A stretch of DNA of 64,000 nucleotides from Burkholderiaceae bacterium (GTDB taxonomy: Bacteria > Pseudomonadota > Gammaproteobacteria > Burkholderiales > Burkholderiaceae), in assembly GCA_947448695.1 (NCBI GenBank), contig CANFOL010000008.1, positions 1 to 64,000 on the forward strand, given 5' to 3'. Shown here piece by piece: positions 1 to 9,719 of this stretch. The notes under the pieces are model-generated. The model made no database searches. It was not told the DNA's origin and saw only the letters and a list, made by a program, of their open reading frames with translations. The translations under genes and the position numbers were made by a program. Each line of letters starts with the position of its first letter. The stretch's first letter is position 1.

Positions 1-114
1 CGCTTTTACTTGCTCATCAGTTGCTTGGAAGGTGTTATATCCACAACCATGCAGAAATAATGTAACGAGTGTTAGCAAAGATAAAATCAAACTACGCTTT
101 GATATTAAATTCAT
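1..114 (-). CDS. lemA: LemA family lipoprotein, N-terminal fragment
   Basis: The ATG is at 114 and the reading frame runs off the left edge, so only 38 residues are visible. They show a basic start, a hydrophobic stretch and a lipobox-like LHGC, followed by GYNTFQATDEQVKA. That GYN...Q..DE.VKA string directly after the lipidated Cys is the signature of LemA-family envelope proteins. The role of LemA in bacteria is poorly defined. The gene is intact as far as visible. The family call rests on a short but characteristic N-terminus. Confidence 0.8.
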   Translation of the reverse strand, partial: MNLISKRSLILSLLTLVTLFLHGCGYNTFQATDEQVKA

Positions 115-165
115 AATTGTCCTTAAAGAGAAATAAATTGATAATCTAAACCCTAGTTATAAAAA

Positions 166-729
166 TTAATCGTTTTTCAAACATTCACTCATGAATGATC
201 TGAAATCTTCTTGATTACGACCTTTACCCATGGAAGAACATTCTTTCATCTTCATTTGTTGAGACGTTAATTGTTTACCATTCTTGTCTAAATCATTTGG
301 TCCTGGCTTTAAGTCACCAATTTTATTTCTAGCAGCAGCACCATCAGCGGCAGCTTTTCCAGTTGGAGCTTGTTTGGTTACCTTTTCTTTGGCAATTGTT
401 TCTTTATCATCTTTAACCTTAGCAGCTTTTTCAGACTTTTCTTTAGTTAAAGTTTCTTTATCTTCTTTTGCTTTTGCGATTTTTTCAGATTTTTCTTTGG
501 CGGCAGATTCTTTAGCTTCCTTTGCCTTACGAGCATCCTCTTCTTTTTTGGCTTTTATCGCTTTTTTCTCTTCTGCAATACGAGCCTTTTTTTCTGTAGC
601 AGTTTCTTTATTCGCAGTAGCCTCTGTTGCTTGCTTGGCGTCTTTAGGAGGTGCATTACCATCCACTGGATCTTTTGCAAAAGCTAATGACATTGACAAT
701 ATACAAAAAGCTAGCAATATTTTTTTCAT
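166..729 (-). CDS. Secreted Lys/Ala/Glu-rich protein with C-terminal PsiF repeat
   Basis: This 187-residue protein has a clear Sec signal peptide (residues 1-18, ending AFA). A long, highly charged Ala/Lys/Glu-rich central part (about 30-120) probably forms extended helix or coiled coil. The C-terminal module (about 151-186) has two conserved Cys (C164, C183), an LTSQQMKMKEC lead and an FMSECLK end. That matches the PsiF repeat, known from the E. coli phosphate-starvation-inducible PsiF. PsiF function is unknown. The centre contains 18-residue tandem repeats. The start is an ATG preceded by AAAGGA. It probably acts in the periplasm, and the two Cys could pair there. Confidence 0.7.
   Translation of the reverse strand: MKKILLAFCILSMSLAFAKDPVDGNAPPKDAKQATEATANKETATEKKARIAEEKKAIKAKKEEDARKAKEAKESAAKEKSEKIAKAKEDKETLTKEKSEKAAKVKDDKETIAKEKVTKQAPTGKAAADGAAARNKIGDLKPGPNDLDKNGKQLTSQQMKMKECSSMGKGRNQEDFRSFMSECLKND
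391..498 (-). repeat. Two tandem 54-bp coding repeats in the PsiF-like gene
   Basis: Residues 78-95 and 96-113 of the PsiF-like protein are two near-identical 18-residue units (each starting KEKSEK and containing a KxDKET core), and a third partial unit starts at 114. At the DNA level this is a 54-bp direct repeat, which can expand or contract by recombination without shifting the frame. Confidence 0.7.
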
Positions 730-760
730 TATTTTTCCTTTGATTTTTTAAATCCATTTT

Positions 761-1441
761 TTATAAAACCAAACTACCTGCTTTTAATGTTAAAACTCTA
801 TCACATTGCTGAGAAACTTCTGTATCGTGAGTAACCATCACGATAGTAGTATCAAAATCTTGATTTAACTCAAATAAAAGCTCAATAACACGCTTGCCAT
901 TTTCGGTATCTAAACTTCCCGTAGGCTCATCTAAAAATAAAATTTTAGGCTTACTAATAAATGCTCTAGCTAATGCAATTCGCTGTTGCTCTCCACCTGA
1001 TAAGGTATTTGAAAAATGATTCGCACGCTCAGATAGACCTATTCTAGTTAATAAACTCTTCGCAAATTCAAGTGTTTGCGGGTTTATATTGCCCGAAATT
1101 TCAAGAGGTAAGCAAATATTTTGGAATGCACTTAATTCCGGAATTAATAAAAAAGATTGGAAAACAAAGCCAACATCATTTTTACGTAATGCAGATCGCT
1201 GATCTTCACTCAAATCTTTTAACTCTTGACCGAATAAATGAACTGATCCTTCATACTCTGGATCTAGACCTGCCATAATGCTCAATAAAGAGGATTTACC
1301 AGAGCCAGAAGCTCCTAAAATTGCTATAGTTTCTTTTGTGTAAATGGCGAAATTTATATCACTGAGGATTTTTATTAATCCAGAGTGAGCAGATACCGTT
1401 TTTTGCAAATGTTTTACTTCAACCAATGGATTGTTAAGCAT
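761..1441 (-). CDS. ybbA: YbbA-type ABC transporter ATP-binding protein
   Basis: A 226-residue ABC ATPase of the LolD/MacB/YbbA subgroup. It has Walker A GASGSGKSS (43-51), a Q-loop at Q95, the signature LSGGEQQ (147-153), Walker B ILFLDEP (167-173) and switch His205. In E. coli ybbA is divergent from tesA and followed by the permease ybbP. Here it is divergent from tesA but followed by the PsiF-like gene, so no permease partner is visible. The ATG at 1441 sits 12 bp from the tesA start, so the two genes must have overlapping promoters. The exported substrate is unknown. Confidence 0.85.
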   Translation of the reverse strand: MLNNPLVEVKHLQKTVSAHSGLIKILSDINFAIYTKETIAILGASGSGKSSLLSIMAGLDPEYEGSVHLFGQELKDLSEDQRSALRKNDVGFVFQSFLLIPELSAFQNICLPLEISGNINPQTLEFAKSLLTRIGLSERANHFSNTLSGGEQQRIALARAFISKPKILFLDEPTGSLDTENGKRVIELLFELNQDFDTTIVMVTHDTEVSQQCDRVLTLKAGSLVL

Positions 1442-1453
1442 AAAAGCCTACTG

Positions 1454-2095
1454 ATGAATAGATCAAACTCAATTATCTTACAGAAATTTATTTTTGTGAT
1501 AACACTCATGCTATGCAGTCTTCAATTACAAGCTCAAGGAAATACGCCTCATCGAATTTTGGTATTGGGGGATAGTATTTCAGCGGAATATGGTATTCCG
1601 GCGGGAACTGGCTGGGTCAATCTTTTACAAGATAACTTAAAAAAAAATAATTACCCATTTGCATTATTTAACTCAAGTATTAGCGGTGAAACATCTGCTG
1701 GTGGCAAAGTCCGCATCGCTAACCTCCTGCAACAACATCAACCGACCATCGTTATCTTAGAGCTAGGTGCAAATGATGCGTTAAGAGGTTTTCCACTTAA
1801 TACAAGTTATCAAAACTTACTCCAGATCATTCAAATGAGCAAGTCAAAAGGTGCGCAAGTATTAATACTTGGGATGAGGATCCCAAGCAATTATGGTCCG
1901 GAATACACTAAGCAGTTTGCAAGTATGTTTATTGAATTAAATAAAAATACCAAAAGCGCACTTGTACCCTTCTTTTTCGAAGGTATCGCCACAAAACAAG
2001 AATATTTTCAAGACGATGGAATCCACCCCAATCAAGAGGCACAAATTATTCTATTGAATAATATGCTCCCGGCCTTAAAAAAACTATTGAAGTGA
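1454..2095 (+). CDS. tesA: Arylesterase / lysophospholipase TesA (SGNH hydrolase)
   Basis: A 213-residue periplasmic GDSL/SGNH esterase. A signal peptide (about 1-27, ending LQAQ) is followed by the block I motif GDS with nucleophile Ser41. A conserved Gly lies in a SAGG stretch, GAND gives Asn107, and DGIH gives the Asp188/His191 pair. The frame opens at 1385 inside ybbA, but ATG 1454 gives a proper signal peptide and avoids that overlap. The 3' end overlaps the convergent ppiD by 12 bp. The family hydrolyses acyl-CoA, lysophospholipid and aryl esters. Confidence 0.9.
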   Translation: MNRSNSIILQKFIFVITLMLCSLQLQAQGNTPHRILVLGDSISAEYGIPAGTGWVNLLQDNLKKNNYPFALFNSSISGETSAGGKVRIANLLQQHQPTIVILELGANDALRGFPLNTSYQNLLQIIQMSKSKGAQVLILGMRIPSNYGPEYTKQFASMFIELNKNTKSALVPFFFEGIATKQEYFQDDGIHPNQEAQIILLNNMLPALKKLLK

Positions 2096-3538
2096 CTTCA
2101 GTTTTTTGACTGGAAAACGATCTTTCATATTTGTAAAATAAGCTGCAAGTTCATTTTGCAAATTCAAATCTGCAATTTGTTTGAATTGATCAATTTGCAC
2201 TTTAGGATTATTCTCTTTTGACTCTCTAACTTGGTTAACCCGATAAAGGGCTACACCTGAACCAGGTAGCTTAGCAGAAACGACTTGAGGAAGCTTACTT
2301 GGATCAACACCAAAAATCTTCTCAAATGGTTCACCACTTAAATCCAATGGTTTATTTCTAGAAATCCATACAGACTTAGAGAATTCTTTACCAGCTAACT
2401 TTGCCAAAGGATCCTTTTGGAGTTTTTCAGCTGCTTGATTACCTTCAATAACAGCCAACTCTTCGGCTTTTTTTAATTGCACTAATTTTTCAATATCACT
2501 CTTCACTGCATCATAATTTTGGGTTTTAGAGGCATTAAATTGCGTAACATGCACAGAAATTAAATCTCCATTCGGAAGTTGAACAACTTCCGAATTTTTA
2601 TTTAATTTCAAAACATCATCTTTGAAAATCGTCTTTAAAGTTTTAGTTTGATTTAAAGGATGGTCTTTCGGTAAATTTGCTTTACCTGAGGCGCTTAAAT
2701 CAGATGCCTTTTCAATTTTTAATTTCAGCTTATCAGCTACAGCTTGAAGGCTATCCGCCTGTTCATAGACAATGTTGGCAAATGAATCCGCCTTTTGAGA
2801 AAATTCTTTTTCATCCATCTTTGCATCACGACGCAAAATAACGTATTCAACATCTGCAGTTGGAATCGTCTGGAAATCACTGGGGTGAGCTTGAAAATAA
2901 TCTTTCAACTCCGAGTCTTCAACTTTGATATTTTTTGTATATTGATTGGCCAAGAAAAATATGACCTGAACTTCTCTTTCTATCCCGTATGCAGCAATCA
3001 ATTTTTCAGAAACTATATTCGAATTAATACCTTGTTGATTAGAGGCAACCGCATTTTGTAAATCCGCCCCCATTAACTCAGAGCGTTTGATTGTTTGAAA
3101 TTGAGAAACGCTAAGACCGTTACCTTGAAGTAACTGTTTATATTTTTCAGCATCGACCGTACCATCTGGTTTTTTTAAGGCTCGAATTTCAGGAAAGCGA
3201 TTCAACTCTTTGGCTAAACGTTCGTCTGATACTTGAAGGTTTAATGACTGTAATTCATTTTTAAGAAGTTTTTGTTGGATGATTTGATCGAGAACATTCG
3301 ATTTGAATGAGCTGGAGTTCGCATACTCTGCTGGCAAACCACTTCTTTGTGCTTGGTTTTTTAACGTATTTTCAAACTCAGCTCCGGATACCAAGTCTTT
3401 ACCAACCTTTGCGATATCAGAATCCTTACTACCCATACTGGTATAACTTTCGATACCAATAAAAGCAAAAGAGGGAAGAATTAAAGCAAGTAAAACAATT
3501 TGTAATAATTTTTGATGAGTGCGAACGAATTCAAACAT
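2084..3538 (-). CDS. ppiD: PpiD/SurA-N-like membrane-anchored chaperone, apparently without parvulin domain
   Basis: This 484-residue inner-membrane protein has a short cytoplasmic start, one membrane helix (about 10-30) and a SurA-like N-terminal chaperone region (about 35-200). The C-terminal part contains VYEQADSLQAVADKLKLK, typical of the region after the parvulin domain in Burkholderiales PpiD. PpiD proteins are usually about 620-640 residues with a PpiC-type prolyl isomerase domain in the middle. Here the sequence passes from VEYVILRRD (about 230-238) almost directly into the post-parvulin segment, and no parvulin motif (HILI, GG.LG, GYHII) is visible. A holdase role for secreted proteins is likely, isomerase activity unlikely. 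It lies downstream of lon and tRNA-Val, as in relatives. Confidence 0.8.
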   Translation of the reverse strand: MFEFVRTHQKLLQIVLLALILPSFAFIGIESYTSMGSKDSDIAKVGKDLVSGAEFENTLKNQAQRSGLPAEYANSSSFKSNVLDQIIQQKLLKNELQSLNLQVSDERLAKELNRFPEIRALKKPDGTVDAEKYKQLLQGNGLSVSQFQTIKRSELMGADLQNAVASNQQGINSNIVSEKLIAAYGIEREVQVIFFLANQYTKNIKVEDSELKDYFQAHPSDFQTIPTADVEYVILRRDAKMDEKEFSQKADSFANIVYEQADSLQAVADKLKLKIEKASDLSASGKANLPKDHPLNQTKTLKTIFKDDVLKLNKNSEVVQLPNGDLISVHVTQFNASKTQNYDAVKSDIEKLVQLKKAEELAVIEGNQAAEKLQKDPLAKLAGKEFSKSVWISRNKPLDLSGEPFEKIFGVDPSKLPQVVSAKLPGSGVALYRVNQVRESKENNPKVQIDQFKQIADLNLQNELAAYFTNMKDRFPVKKLKSLQ

Positions 3539-3596
3539 GGAAAATGGTCAATTATTTAGTAGTAATAGGTAAAGTATAACGGAGTGGTGAAAGGAC

Positions 3597-3672
3597 TGGT
3601 GGGTGCTGACGGGATCGAACCGCCGACATTCTGCGTGTAAGGCAGACGCTCTACCATCTGAGCTAAGCACCC
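3597..3672 (-). tRNA. tRNA-Val (anticodon TAC)
   Basis: On the minus strand this is a full 76-nt cloverleaf. The acceptor GGGTGCT pairs with AGCACCC, the D-arm is TAGCTCAG, the anticodon loop CTTACAC is closed by TCTGC/GCAGA, and the T-arm is GGTTCGATCC. The CCA end is encoded. It sits between lon and ppiD, a conserved position in Burkholderiales. Confidence 0.97.
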
Positions 3673-3782
3673 TTTTGAAGTAATGACTGAATCATACACA
3701 CTTCAGAAAGCTTCCTTGGTTTAAATTCTCTAACCAAGAAAGTCTTCTATTATATATCGAAAATTAATTGAATTCAAATATC

Positions 3783-6197
3783 TTAATGCTTTAATATTTC
3801 CTCAGCCCCTGGTTTGGGTGGAGTTGTTTCTTTAGCAACAACCAACTCTTCATCAGTAAGAGGCTTAGGAATTGTTTCAAGGGCCATTTCTAAAACCTTA
3901 TCAATCCAACGAACAGGCACAATTTCAATCGAGTTTTTGACGTTATCTGGGATTTCAGTCAAGTCTTTGACATTTTCTTCAGGTATTAATACCGTCTTAA
4001 TACCTCCACGATGTGCCGCCAGAAGTTTTTCTTTTAAGCCACCAATTGGCAATACCTCACCGCGTAAGGTGATTTCGCCAGTCATGGCGACATCAGCTTT
4101 CACCGGAATACCTGTCAATATAGAAACAAGAGCCGTTGAAATCGCAATACCTGCTGAAGGACCATCTTTCGGAGTTGCTCCCTCAGGAAAGTGAATGTGG
4201 ATATCCTTTTTCTCAAACATCTCTTCACGGATACCTAACTGCCTGGAACGTGAACGAACCACTGATCTAGCTGCCTCGACGGACTCTTTCATTACATCAC
4301 CAATAGAGCCAGTGCGAATAATATTACCTTTACCAGGCATAAGAGCCGCTTCAATGGTTAATAAATCACCACCAACTTCAGTCCATGCAAGACCTGTTAC
4401 TTGACCAATTTGATTTTCTTTATTGGCCAGTCCAAAGTCATACCGTTTGACCGATAAGAACTTCTCCAAATTACTAGAGTCGACAACAATCGGTGCATTT
4501 TCTTTTTTCAAGAGTAATAGTTTTACAACTTTACGGCAAATCTTACTAATTTCTCGCTCAAGAGCACGAACTCCAGCCTCACGAGTGTAATAACGAATGA
4601 TATCTTGTATCGCAGATTCTTTAACATCGATTTCACCGTTTTTTAAACCGTTATTTTTAATCTGTTTAGGCAATAGATACTTCATTGCGATGTGAGTTTT
4701 TTCATCCTCGGTGTAACCTGCGAGACGAATTACTTCCATCCGATCTAATAAAGGTCCTGGTATGTTCAGGGAGTTTGATGTGGCAACAAACATCACATCA
4801 GATAAATCAAAGTCAACCTCTACATAATGATCTTGAAAGGTATGGTTTTGTTCTGGATCTAAAACTTCTAACATGGCACTGGCTGGGTCACCCCTAAAAT
4901 CCATTCCCATCTTATCGATTTCATCTAAAAGGAAAAGTGGATTTCGAACGCCAACTTTGGTCAAATTACTCAATATTTTTCCTGGCATGGAGCCAATATA
5001 AGTTCTTCTATGACCACGAATCTCTGATTCGTCACGTACACCGCCTAATGCCATTCTCACAAATTTACGATTCGTTGCTCTTGCAATCGATTGGCCAAGG
5101 GAAGTTTTACCGACACCCGGAGGGCCAACCAAACATAAAATTGGCGCTTTCACTTTATCAACACGTTGCTGAACAGCAAGATATTCCAAAATACGTTCTT
5201 TGACTTTATCTAAACCATAATGATCATCGTTTAAAACGGACTCAGCATGAGTAAGATCATTGTTCACCTTATTTTTTTTCTTCCAAGGTAAATTAATTAA
5301 TGTATCAATGTAATTACGAACAACAGTCGCCTCAGCAGACATTGGAGACATTAACTTGAGTTTTTTCAGCTCAGACTCAGCTTTTTTAAGAGCTTCTTTG
5401 GGCATTTTTGCAAGCTTGATTTTCTTTTCTAGCTCCTCTAAATCTGCACCCTCTTCACCCTCACCAAGTTCTTTTTGAATCGCTTTGACCTGCTCATTTA
5501 AATAATATTCTCGTTGGCTTTTTTCCATCTGACGTTTAACACGCCCACGAATTCGTTTCTCAACTTGTAGGATATCAATTTCACTTTCTAGTTGACCGAG
5601 GAGGCTTTCTAGCCGTTTCACCACATCACTCATTTCAAGCAATAATTGTTTTTGATCTAGCTTGATTGGTAAATGGGCGCAAATCGTATCGGCTAAACGG
5701 CTAGCATCATCAATCCCAGTTAAGGAAGCTAAGATTTCTTGAGGAATCTTTTTGTTTAATTTTACATATTGGTCAAATTGCGCAACTATGGCGCGTTTGA
5801 GAGCCTCTGTTTCTGATTGGTCCACATTAGTTATAGCTTGAGGAGAGGCCTCACAATTAAAGTAACCTAAAGAGTCCTCAATTTGACTAACGTCAGCTCG
5901 TTGAGTACCTTCAACTAATACCTTTACAGTGCCATCAGGCAATTTCAACATTTGTAGAATATTCGCTATACAACCAACATGATATAAATCTTGAACCGTT
6001 GGCTCATCTTTTGATGCTGTTTTTTGGGCAACTAATAAAATACTTTTACCCGTTTCCATAGCAGCTTCAAGCGCTTTAATCGACTTTGGTCTTCCAACGA
6101 ATAATGGCATTACCATGTGAGGAAATACGACCACATCTCGCAGTGGAAGCAATGGTAACTGAATTGGTTCAGTTGGTAAGAGTAAATTGCCAGGCAT
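3783..6197 (-). CDS. lon: ATP-dependent protease Lon
   Basis: Full-length LonA of 804 residues that degrades misfolded and regulatory proteins in the cytoplasm. An N-terminal substrate-binding LON domain (from LPLLPLRDVVVFP) is followed by a coiled-coil region (about 195-275). The AAA+ module has Walker A GPPGVGKTS (358-366) and Walker B LFLLDEID (421-428). The C-terminal Ser-Lys protease domain has PKDGPSAG (Ser681) and Lys724. It follows clpX after 159 bp, so it probably has its own promoter. The classical tig-clpP-clpX-lon order is intact. Confidence 0.97.
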   Translation of the reverse strand: MPGNLLLPTEPIQLPLLPLRDVVVFPHMVMPLFVGRPKSIKALEAAMETGKSILLVAQKTASKDEPTVQDLYHVGCIANILQMLKLPDGTVKVLVEGTQRADVSQIEDSLGYFNCEASPQAITNVDQSETEALKRAIVAQFDQYVKLNKKIPQEILASLTGIDDASRLADTICAHLPIKLDQKQLLLEMSDVVKRLESLLGQLESEIDILQVEKRIRGRVKRQMEKSQREYYLNEQVKAIQKELGEGEEGADLEELEKKIKLAKMPKEALKKAESELKKLKLMSPMSAEATVVRNYIDTLINLPWKKKNKVNNDLTHAESVLNDDHYGLDKVKERILEYLAVQQRVDKVKAPILCLVGPPGVGKTSLGQSIARATNRKFVRMALGGVRDESEIRGHRRTYIGSMPGKILSNLTKVGVRNPLFLLDEIDKMGMDFRGDPASAMLEVLDPEQNHTFQDHYVEVDFDLSDVMFVATSNSLNIPGPLLDRMEVIRLAGYTEDEKTHIAMKYLLPKQIKNNGLKNGEIDVKESAIQDIIRYYTREAGVRALEREISKICRKVVKLLLLKKENAPIVVDSSNLEKFLSVKRYDFGLANKENQIGQVTGLAWTEVGGDLLTIEAALMPGKGNIIRTGSIGDVMKESVEAARSVVRSRSRQLGIREEMFEKKDIHIHFPEGATPKDGPSAGIAISTALVSILTGIPVKADVAMTGEITLRGEVLPIGGLKEKLLAAHRGGIKTVLIPEENVKDLTEIPDNVKNSIEIVPVRWIDKVLEMALETIPKPLTDEELVVAKETTPPKPGAEEILKH

Positions 6198-6356
6198 ATT
6201 TAAATCTCCAATTAGGCGAAAAGCATTAAATAAGTGTTTCTAGAGGTTATTTAGTGCCAAATGGTTCAATTACAAGATTAGAATACACTTTTTTATTAAA
6301 CATGATGATTTCTAATCATTTTAGTAGGGATTGCTTCAAGCTTTGCTTAAAAAAAA

Positions 6357-7664
6357 TTAAGCGACTGACGATGAAGTATGGTGAACTAAGGTAGGCTTAC
6401 CACCGGCAACACAATTTGCATCAATCACTACTTTTTCGATGGTTTTCTGTGATGGTAGTTCGTACATGATATCTAGCAAAGTTTCTTCTAGTATCGAACG
6501 TAAACCTCGCGCCCCTGTATTTCGTTCCATAGCCCTTTTGGCAATTGCTTTTAAGGCGTCTTCACGGAACTCAAGTATCACGTGTTCGAGGTCGAATAAT
6601 GCTTGATATTGTTTGACGAGAGCATTTTTTGGTTCAGTCAAAATTTGAATAAATGCGTCTTCATCCAATTGATTTAATGTAGCAATCACAGGTAATCGGC
6701 CAATTAATTCAGGAATTAAACCAAACTTAATTAAATCTTCAGGCTCAACTTGCTCAATTAATTCACCTAATTTTTGTGAGTTTTTACTTTGCACACTAGC
6801 ATTAAAACCAATTCCTGCTTTAGATGATCTTAAATTGATAATCTTTTCAAGACCATCAAACGCCCCCCCGCAAATAAATAAGATATTGGTCGTATCAATT
6901 TGCAAAAAATCTTGATTAGGATGTTTTCTACCACCTTGAGGAGGAATAGACGCAACGGTACCTTCAACTAGTTTTAGTAAAGCTTGTTGAACACCTTCAC
7001 CAGATACATCTCTAGTAATCGATGGGTTCTCAGATTTTCTAGAAATTTTATCTATCTCATCAATATAGACAATGCCACGTTGAGCTTTTTCAACATCGTA
7101 ACTACAAGCTTGTAATAATTTTTGAATAATATTTTCAACGTCCTCACCAACATAACCAGCTTCAGTTAAGGTCGTAGCGTCTGCCATTACAAAAGGAACA
7201 TCCAAAAGTCTAGCTAAAGTCTGAGCTAATAAAGTCTTACCAGATCCAGTGGGCCCAATTAACAAAATATTACTTTTCGCTAATTCAACCCCGTTGACCA
7301 TGGCAGTCTTGCGTGAAGACACTTGCTCTTTATTTTTCAAATCCACTGGCTGCAAATTATTGAGGCGTTTGTAATGGTTATAAACCGCTACAGCTAAAGC
7401 TTTTTTTGCTTGAGTTTGACCAATGACATATTGGTCAAGAGTCGTTTTAATATGTTCTGGAGTCGGCAACTCTGATTGTGCTGCTAAAGATTGCGCTAGT
7501 TTCGCTTGATCCCCCCCCTCAGCAATGACCTCATTACACAAATTAACACACTCATCACAAATAAATACCGAAGGACCAGCAATCATTCTCATGACCTCGT
7601 CATGATTTTTTCCACAAAAGGAACAAATTAAATTTTTATTAGAGCTGTCGCCACTGCTAGTCAT
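6357..7664 (-). CDS. clpX: ClpX, ATP-dependent unfoldase subunit of ClpXP
   Basis: A 435-residue AAA+ unfoldase that delivers substrates to ClpP. The N-terminal zinc finger has Cys14, Cys17, Cys36 and Cys39. The ATPase module has GPTGSGKT, Walker B VYIDEIDK, the GYVGEDVE pore loop and the ClpP-docking IGF loop (GIGFNA). It starts 9 bp after the clpP stop, so the two are surely co-transcribed. The gene contains an 8-nt and a 7-nt G/C run (7511-7518, 6863-6869), both read in frame as Gly codons. Confidence 0.97.
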   Translation of the reverse strand: MTSSGDSSNKNLICSFCGKNHDEVMRMIAGPSVFICDECVNLCNEVIAEGGDQAKLAQSLAAQSELPTPEHIKTTLDQYVIGQTQAKKALAVAVYNHYKRLNNLQPVDLKNKEQVSSRKTAMVNGVELAKSNILLIGPTGSGKTLLAQTLARLLDVPFVMADATTLTEAGYVGEDVENIIQKLLQACSYDVEKAQRGIVYIDEIDKISRKSENPSITRDVSGEGVQQALLKLVEGTVASIPPQGGRKHPNQDFLQIDTTNILFICGGAFDGLEKIINLRSSKAGIGFNASVQSKNSQKLGELIEQVEPEDLIKFGLIPELIGRLPVIATLNQLDEDAFIQILTEPKNALVKQYQALFDLEHVILEFREDALKAIAKRAMERNTGARGLRSILEETLLDIMYELPSQKTIEKVVIDANCVAGGKPTLVHHTSSSVA

Positions 7665-7673
7665 AAATTCGGT

Positions 7674-8297
7674 TTACCTCGAAGTAATCACTTTATCGAT
7701 TAAACCGTACTCTTGGGCTTGATCTGCTGACATAAAATTGTCACGATCTGTATCTTTAGCAATCGTTTCAACAGTCTGCCCAGTTCTTTCAGAAAGAATT
7801 TTATTTAACTGTTCACGTAAATATAAAATTTCTCGAGCCTGAATCTCAATATCAGATGCCTGACCACGAGCACCACCCAAAGGCTGGTGGATCATGATTC
7901 TAGAATTAGGTAAGGCAAAGCGCTTACCTTTTGCACCAGCGGATAATAGAAAAGCCCCCATGCTTGCTGCCAAGCCCATACAAAGCGTACTGACATCAGG
8001 TTTAATAAAATTCATGGTGTCGAAAATAGCTAAACCCGATGAAACAGAGCCACCAGGTGAATTGATATATAGGGAAATATCTTTGTCTGGATTCTCGCTC
8101 TCTAAAAACAGCATTTGAGCAATAACCAAGTTAGCAGTATGGTCATTTACTTCACCAACTAAGAAAATGACACGTTCTTTCAGTAAGCGAGAATAAATGT
8201 CATATGCTCTCTCACCTCGACCTGAAGTCTCAATCACCATTGGTACTAAGCCTAAATTTTGCGGCATCAGTGATGGATCAAAATCTTTTAGCGACAT
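7674..8297 (-). CDS. clpP: ClpP, proteolytic subunit of Clp protease
   Basis: A 207-residue serine protease that forms the tetradecameric chamber used by ClpX and ClpA. Catalytic Ser112 lies in GLAASMGA, His137 in MIHQPLGG and Asp186 in DTDRDNF. The roughly 15-residue N-terminal propeptide is of usual length. It lies between tig (29 bp upstream) and clpX (9 bp downstream). An AAAGGAAA ribosome site precedes the ATG. Confidence 0.97.
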   Translation of the reverse strand: MSLKDFDPSLMPQNLGLVPMVIETSGRGERAYDIYSRLLKERVIFLVGEVNDHTANLVIAQMLFLESENPDKDISLYINSPGGSVSSGLAIFDTMNFIKPDVSTLCMGLAASMGAFLLSAGAKGKRFALPNSRIMIHQPLGGARGQASDIEIQAREILYLREQLNKILSERTGQTVETIAKDTDRDNFMSADQAQEYGLIDKVITSR

Positions 8298-8326
8298 AAA
8301 TATTTCCTTTAAAAGTAATTTATATA

Positions 8327-9664
8327 TTACTTGATGACGCTTAATTCTTCAAAACTTACTTTTTTATCAATTACTTTTGCTTTTGACAAAACATAAGCAA
8401 CTACGTTGTTCTCAGTTACTAAAGATTCGATATCACTGAGTCTGCTGGGATCACTGTAATACCAACGGGTAACTTCCTTAGGATCTTCATAACTAGCAGC
8501 TTGATCTTCAATTTCTGCTTTAATTTGGTCCGCTGTCGCTTTTAAGGTCTCATCTTTCACCAGCTGATTCAGAATCAATCCAAGTTTCACTCGTTGTTCT
8601 GCTTGAGGAGCAAACATTCCCGGAGGAATCGGAGCATTTTTTGCGTTTGGCACACCGCGTTGCTCTAAGTCGCTTCGCGCCATCTCAATTAAGCGCTCTT
8701 CTTCTTGGCTAACTAAAACTTTGGGAAGTTCCAAGTTAGTGGCATTTGATATTGCGTCTAAAGCCTGATTTTTTAAAATACTTTGTTTTCTTCTAGTTAT
8801 TTCACGCTCCAGATTTTGACGAATCTCATTGCGGACTTTCTCAACACCACCATCTGTAATACCCAAGCTTAATGCAAATTCATCGTTAACTTCAGGTAAA
8901 TGAGGCCACTCGACTTTTTTCATGGTGATTTTGAATTCAGCAGTTTTTCCGGCAACTTCCTTACCGTGATAATCCTCTGGAAAATTTAATGGAAATGTTT
9001 TTTCTGCACCTTGAGTTAAACCTACAGCAGCTGCTTCAAACTCAGGCAACATTTGGCCTTGACCCAGAACAAAAGTGAAGTCGGTAGCTTTTCCACCATC
9101 AAATTCAACACCATCAATCGAACCTACAAAGTCAATCGTAACCTGATCACCTGCTTGGGCTGTCTGATCAGTGCCACCATCACCATGGCCATGATCTTCG
9201 CCCCGGGGATGATAGTGCACTCTCTGCTTACGGAGTAAATCTAATGTTTTATCAATCTCAGCATCGTTGACTTCTGTATCGTAACGAGTGATTTCTGTTT
9301 TACTGAAATCCCCAATATTGACTTGTGGAAACACTTCAAAGAAAGCATCAAAGATGATTTGATCGGCGTCTAACTCGCTTTTTGGCTCTAAACGTGGTTG
9401 ACCAACTAGTTCAATTTTCTCTGCCTGCGCAAATTCAAAAAAACGATTAGATGCATGGTCAAAGGACAGTTCAAAGTCCACCTGTTGACCATATTGCTGC
9501 TCAATGATTTTCAATGGCACTTTACCAGGTCTGAACCCGGCCATTTTCATGGTTTTACCAAGTTGCTTTAATTTTGCTTCACGTTTAGGAAGAAGTTCAG
9601 ATTTGGCAAACTCTAAAGAAACTTTTCTTTCTAGAGCACCGATATTTTCAATTTGAAGTGACAT
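8327..9664 (-). CDS. tig: Trigger factor
   Basis: A ribosome-associated chaperone and prolyl isomerase of 445 residues. The N-terminal domain carries the ribosome-docking GFRPGKVP (43-50). The FKBP-type domain follows from about 172 ([19 protein letters not shown]), then the helical C-terminal chaperone arms. Compared with the E. coli protein, the linker before the FKBP domain carries a His/Gly/Asp-rich insertion (about 150-171, with His150, 152, 158 and 160). This is the first gene of the tig-clpP-clpX operon. Confidence 0.95.
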   Translation of the reverse strand: MSLQIENIGALERKVSLEFAKSELLPKREAKLKQLGKTMKMAGFRPGKVPLKIIEQQYGQQVDFELSFDHASNRFFEFAQAEKIELVGQPRLEPKSELDADQIIFDAFFEVFPQVNIGDFSKTEITRYDTEVNDAEIDKTLDLLRKQRVHYHPRGEDHGHGDGGTDQTAQAGDQVTIDFVGSIDGVEFDGGKATDFTFVLGQGQMLPEFEAAAVGLTQGAEKTFPLNFPEDYHGKEVAGKTAEFKITMKKVEWPHLPEVNDEFALSLGITDGGVEKVRNEIRQNLEREITRRKQSILKNQALDAISNATNLELPKVLVSQEEERLIEMARSDLEQRGVPNAKNAPIPPGMFAPQAEQRVKLGLILNQLVKDETLKATADQIKAEIEDQAASYEDPKEVTRWYYSDPSRLSDIESLVTENNVVAYVLSKAKVIDKKVSFEELSVIK

Positions 9665-9719
9665 AAGTATTTAAAGTAATAAAACAAGTTAATCATTCAT
9701 GGGAAATTCAACTTTTTTT

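Noticed and set aside
284-751. A 155-residue plus-strand frame rich in Ala/Ser/Phe opposite the PsiF-like gene
   Set aside because: It is the mirror of the Lys/Ala-rich codons; the minus-strand frame has a signal peptide, ribosome site and a known domain.
3814-5203. Several plus-strand frames opposite lon, and similar ones opposite mfd, parC, parE and mcm
   Set aside because: They are shadows of strongly conserved genes, with no ribosome sites or recognisable domains.
6331-6340. Heat-shock sigma-32 promoter for lon (CTTGAA on the minus strand)
   Set aside because: No CCCCAT-type -10 follows at 13-15 bp, so the match is too weak to annotate.
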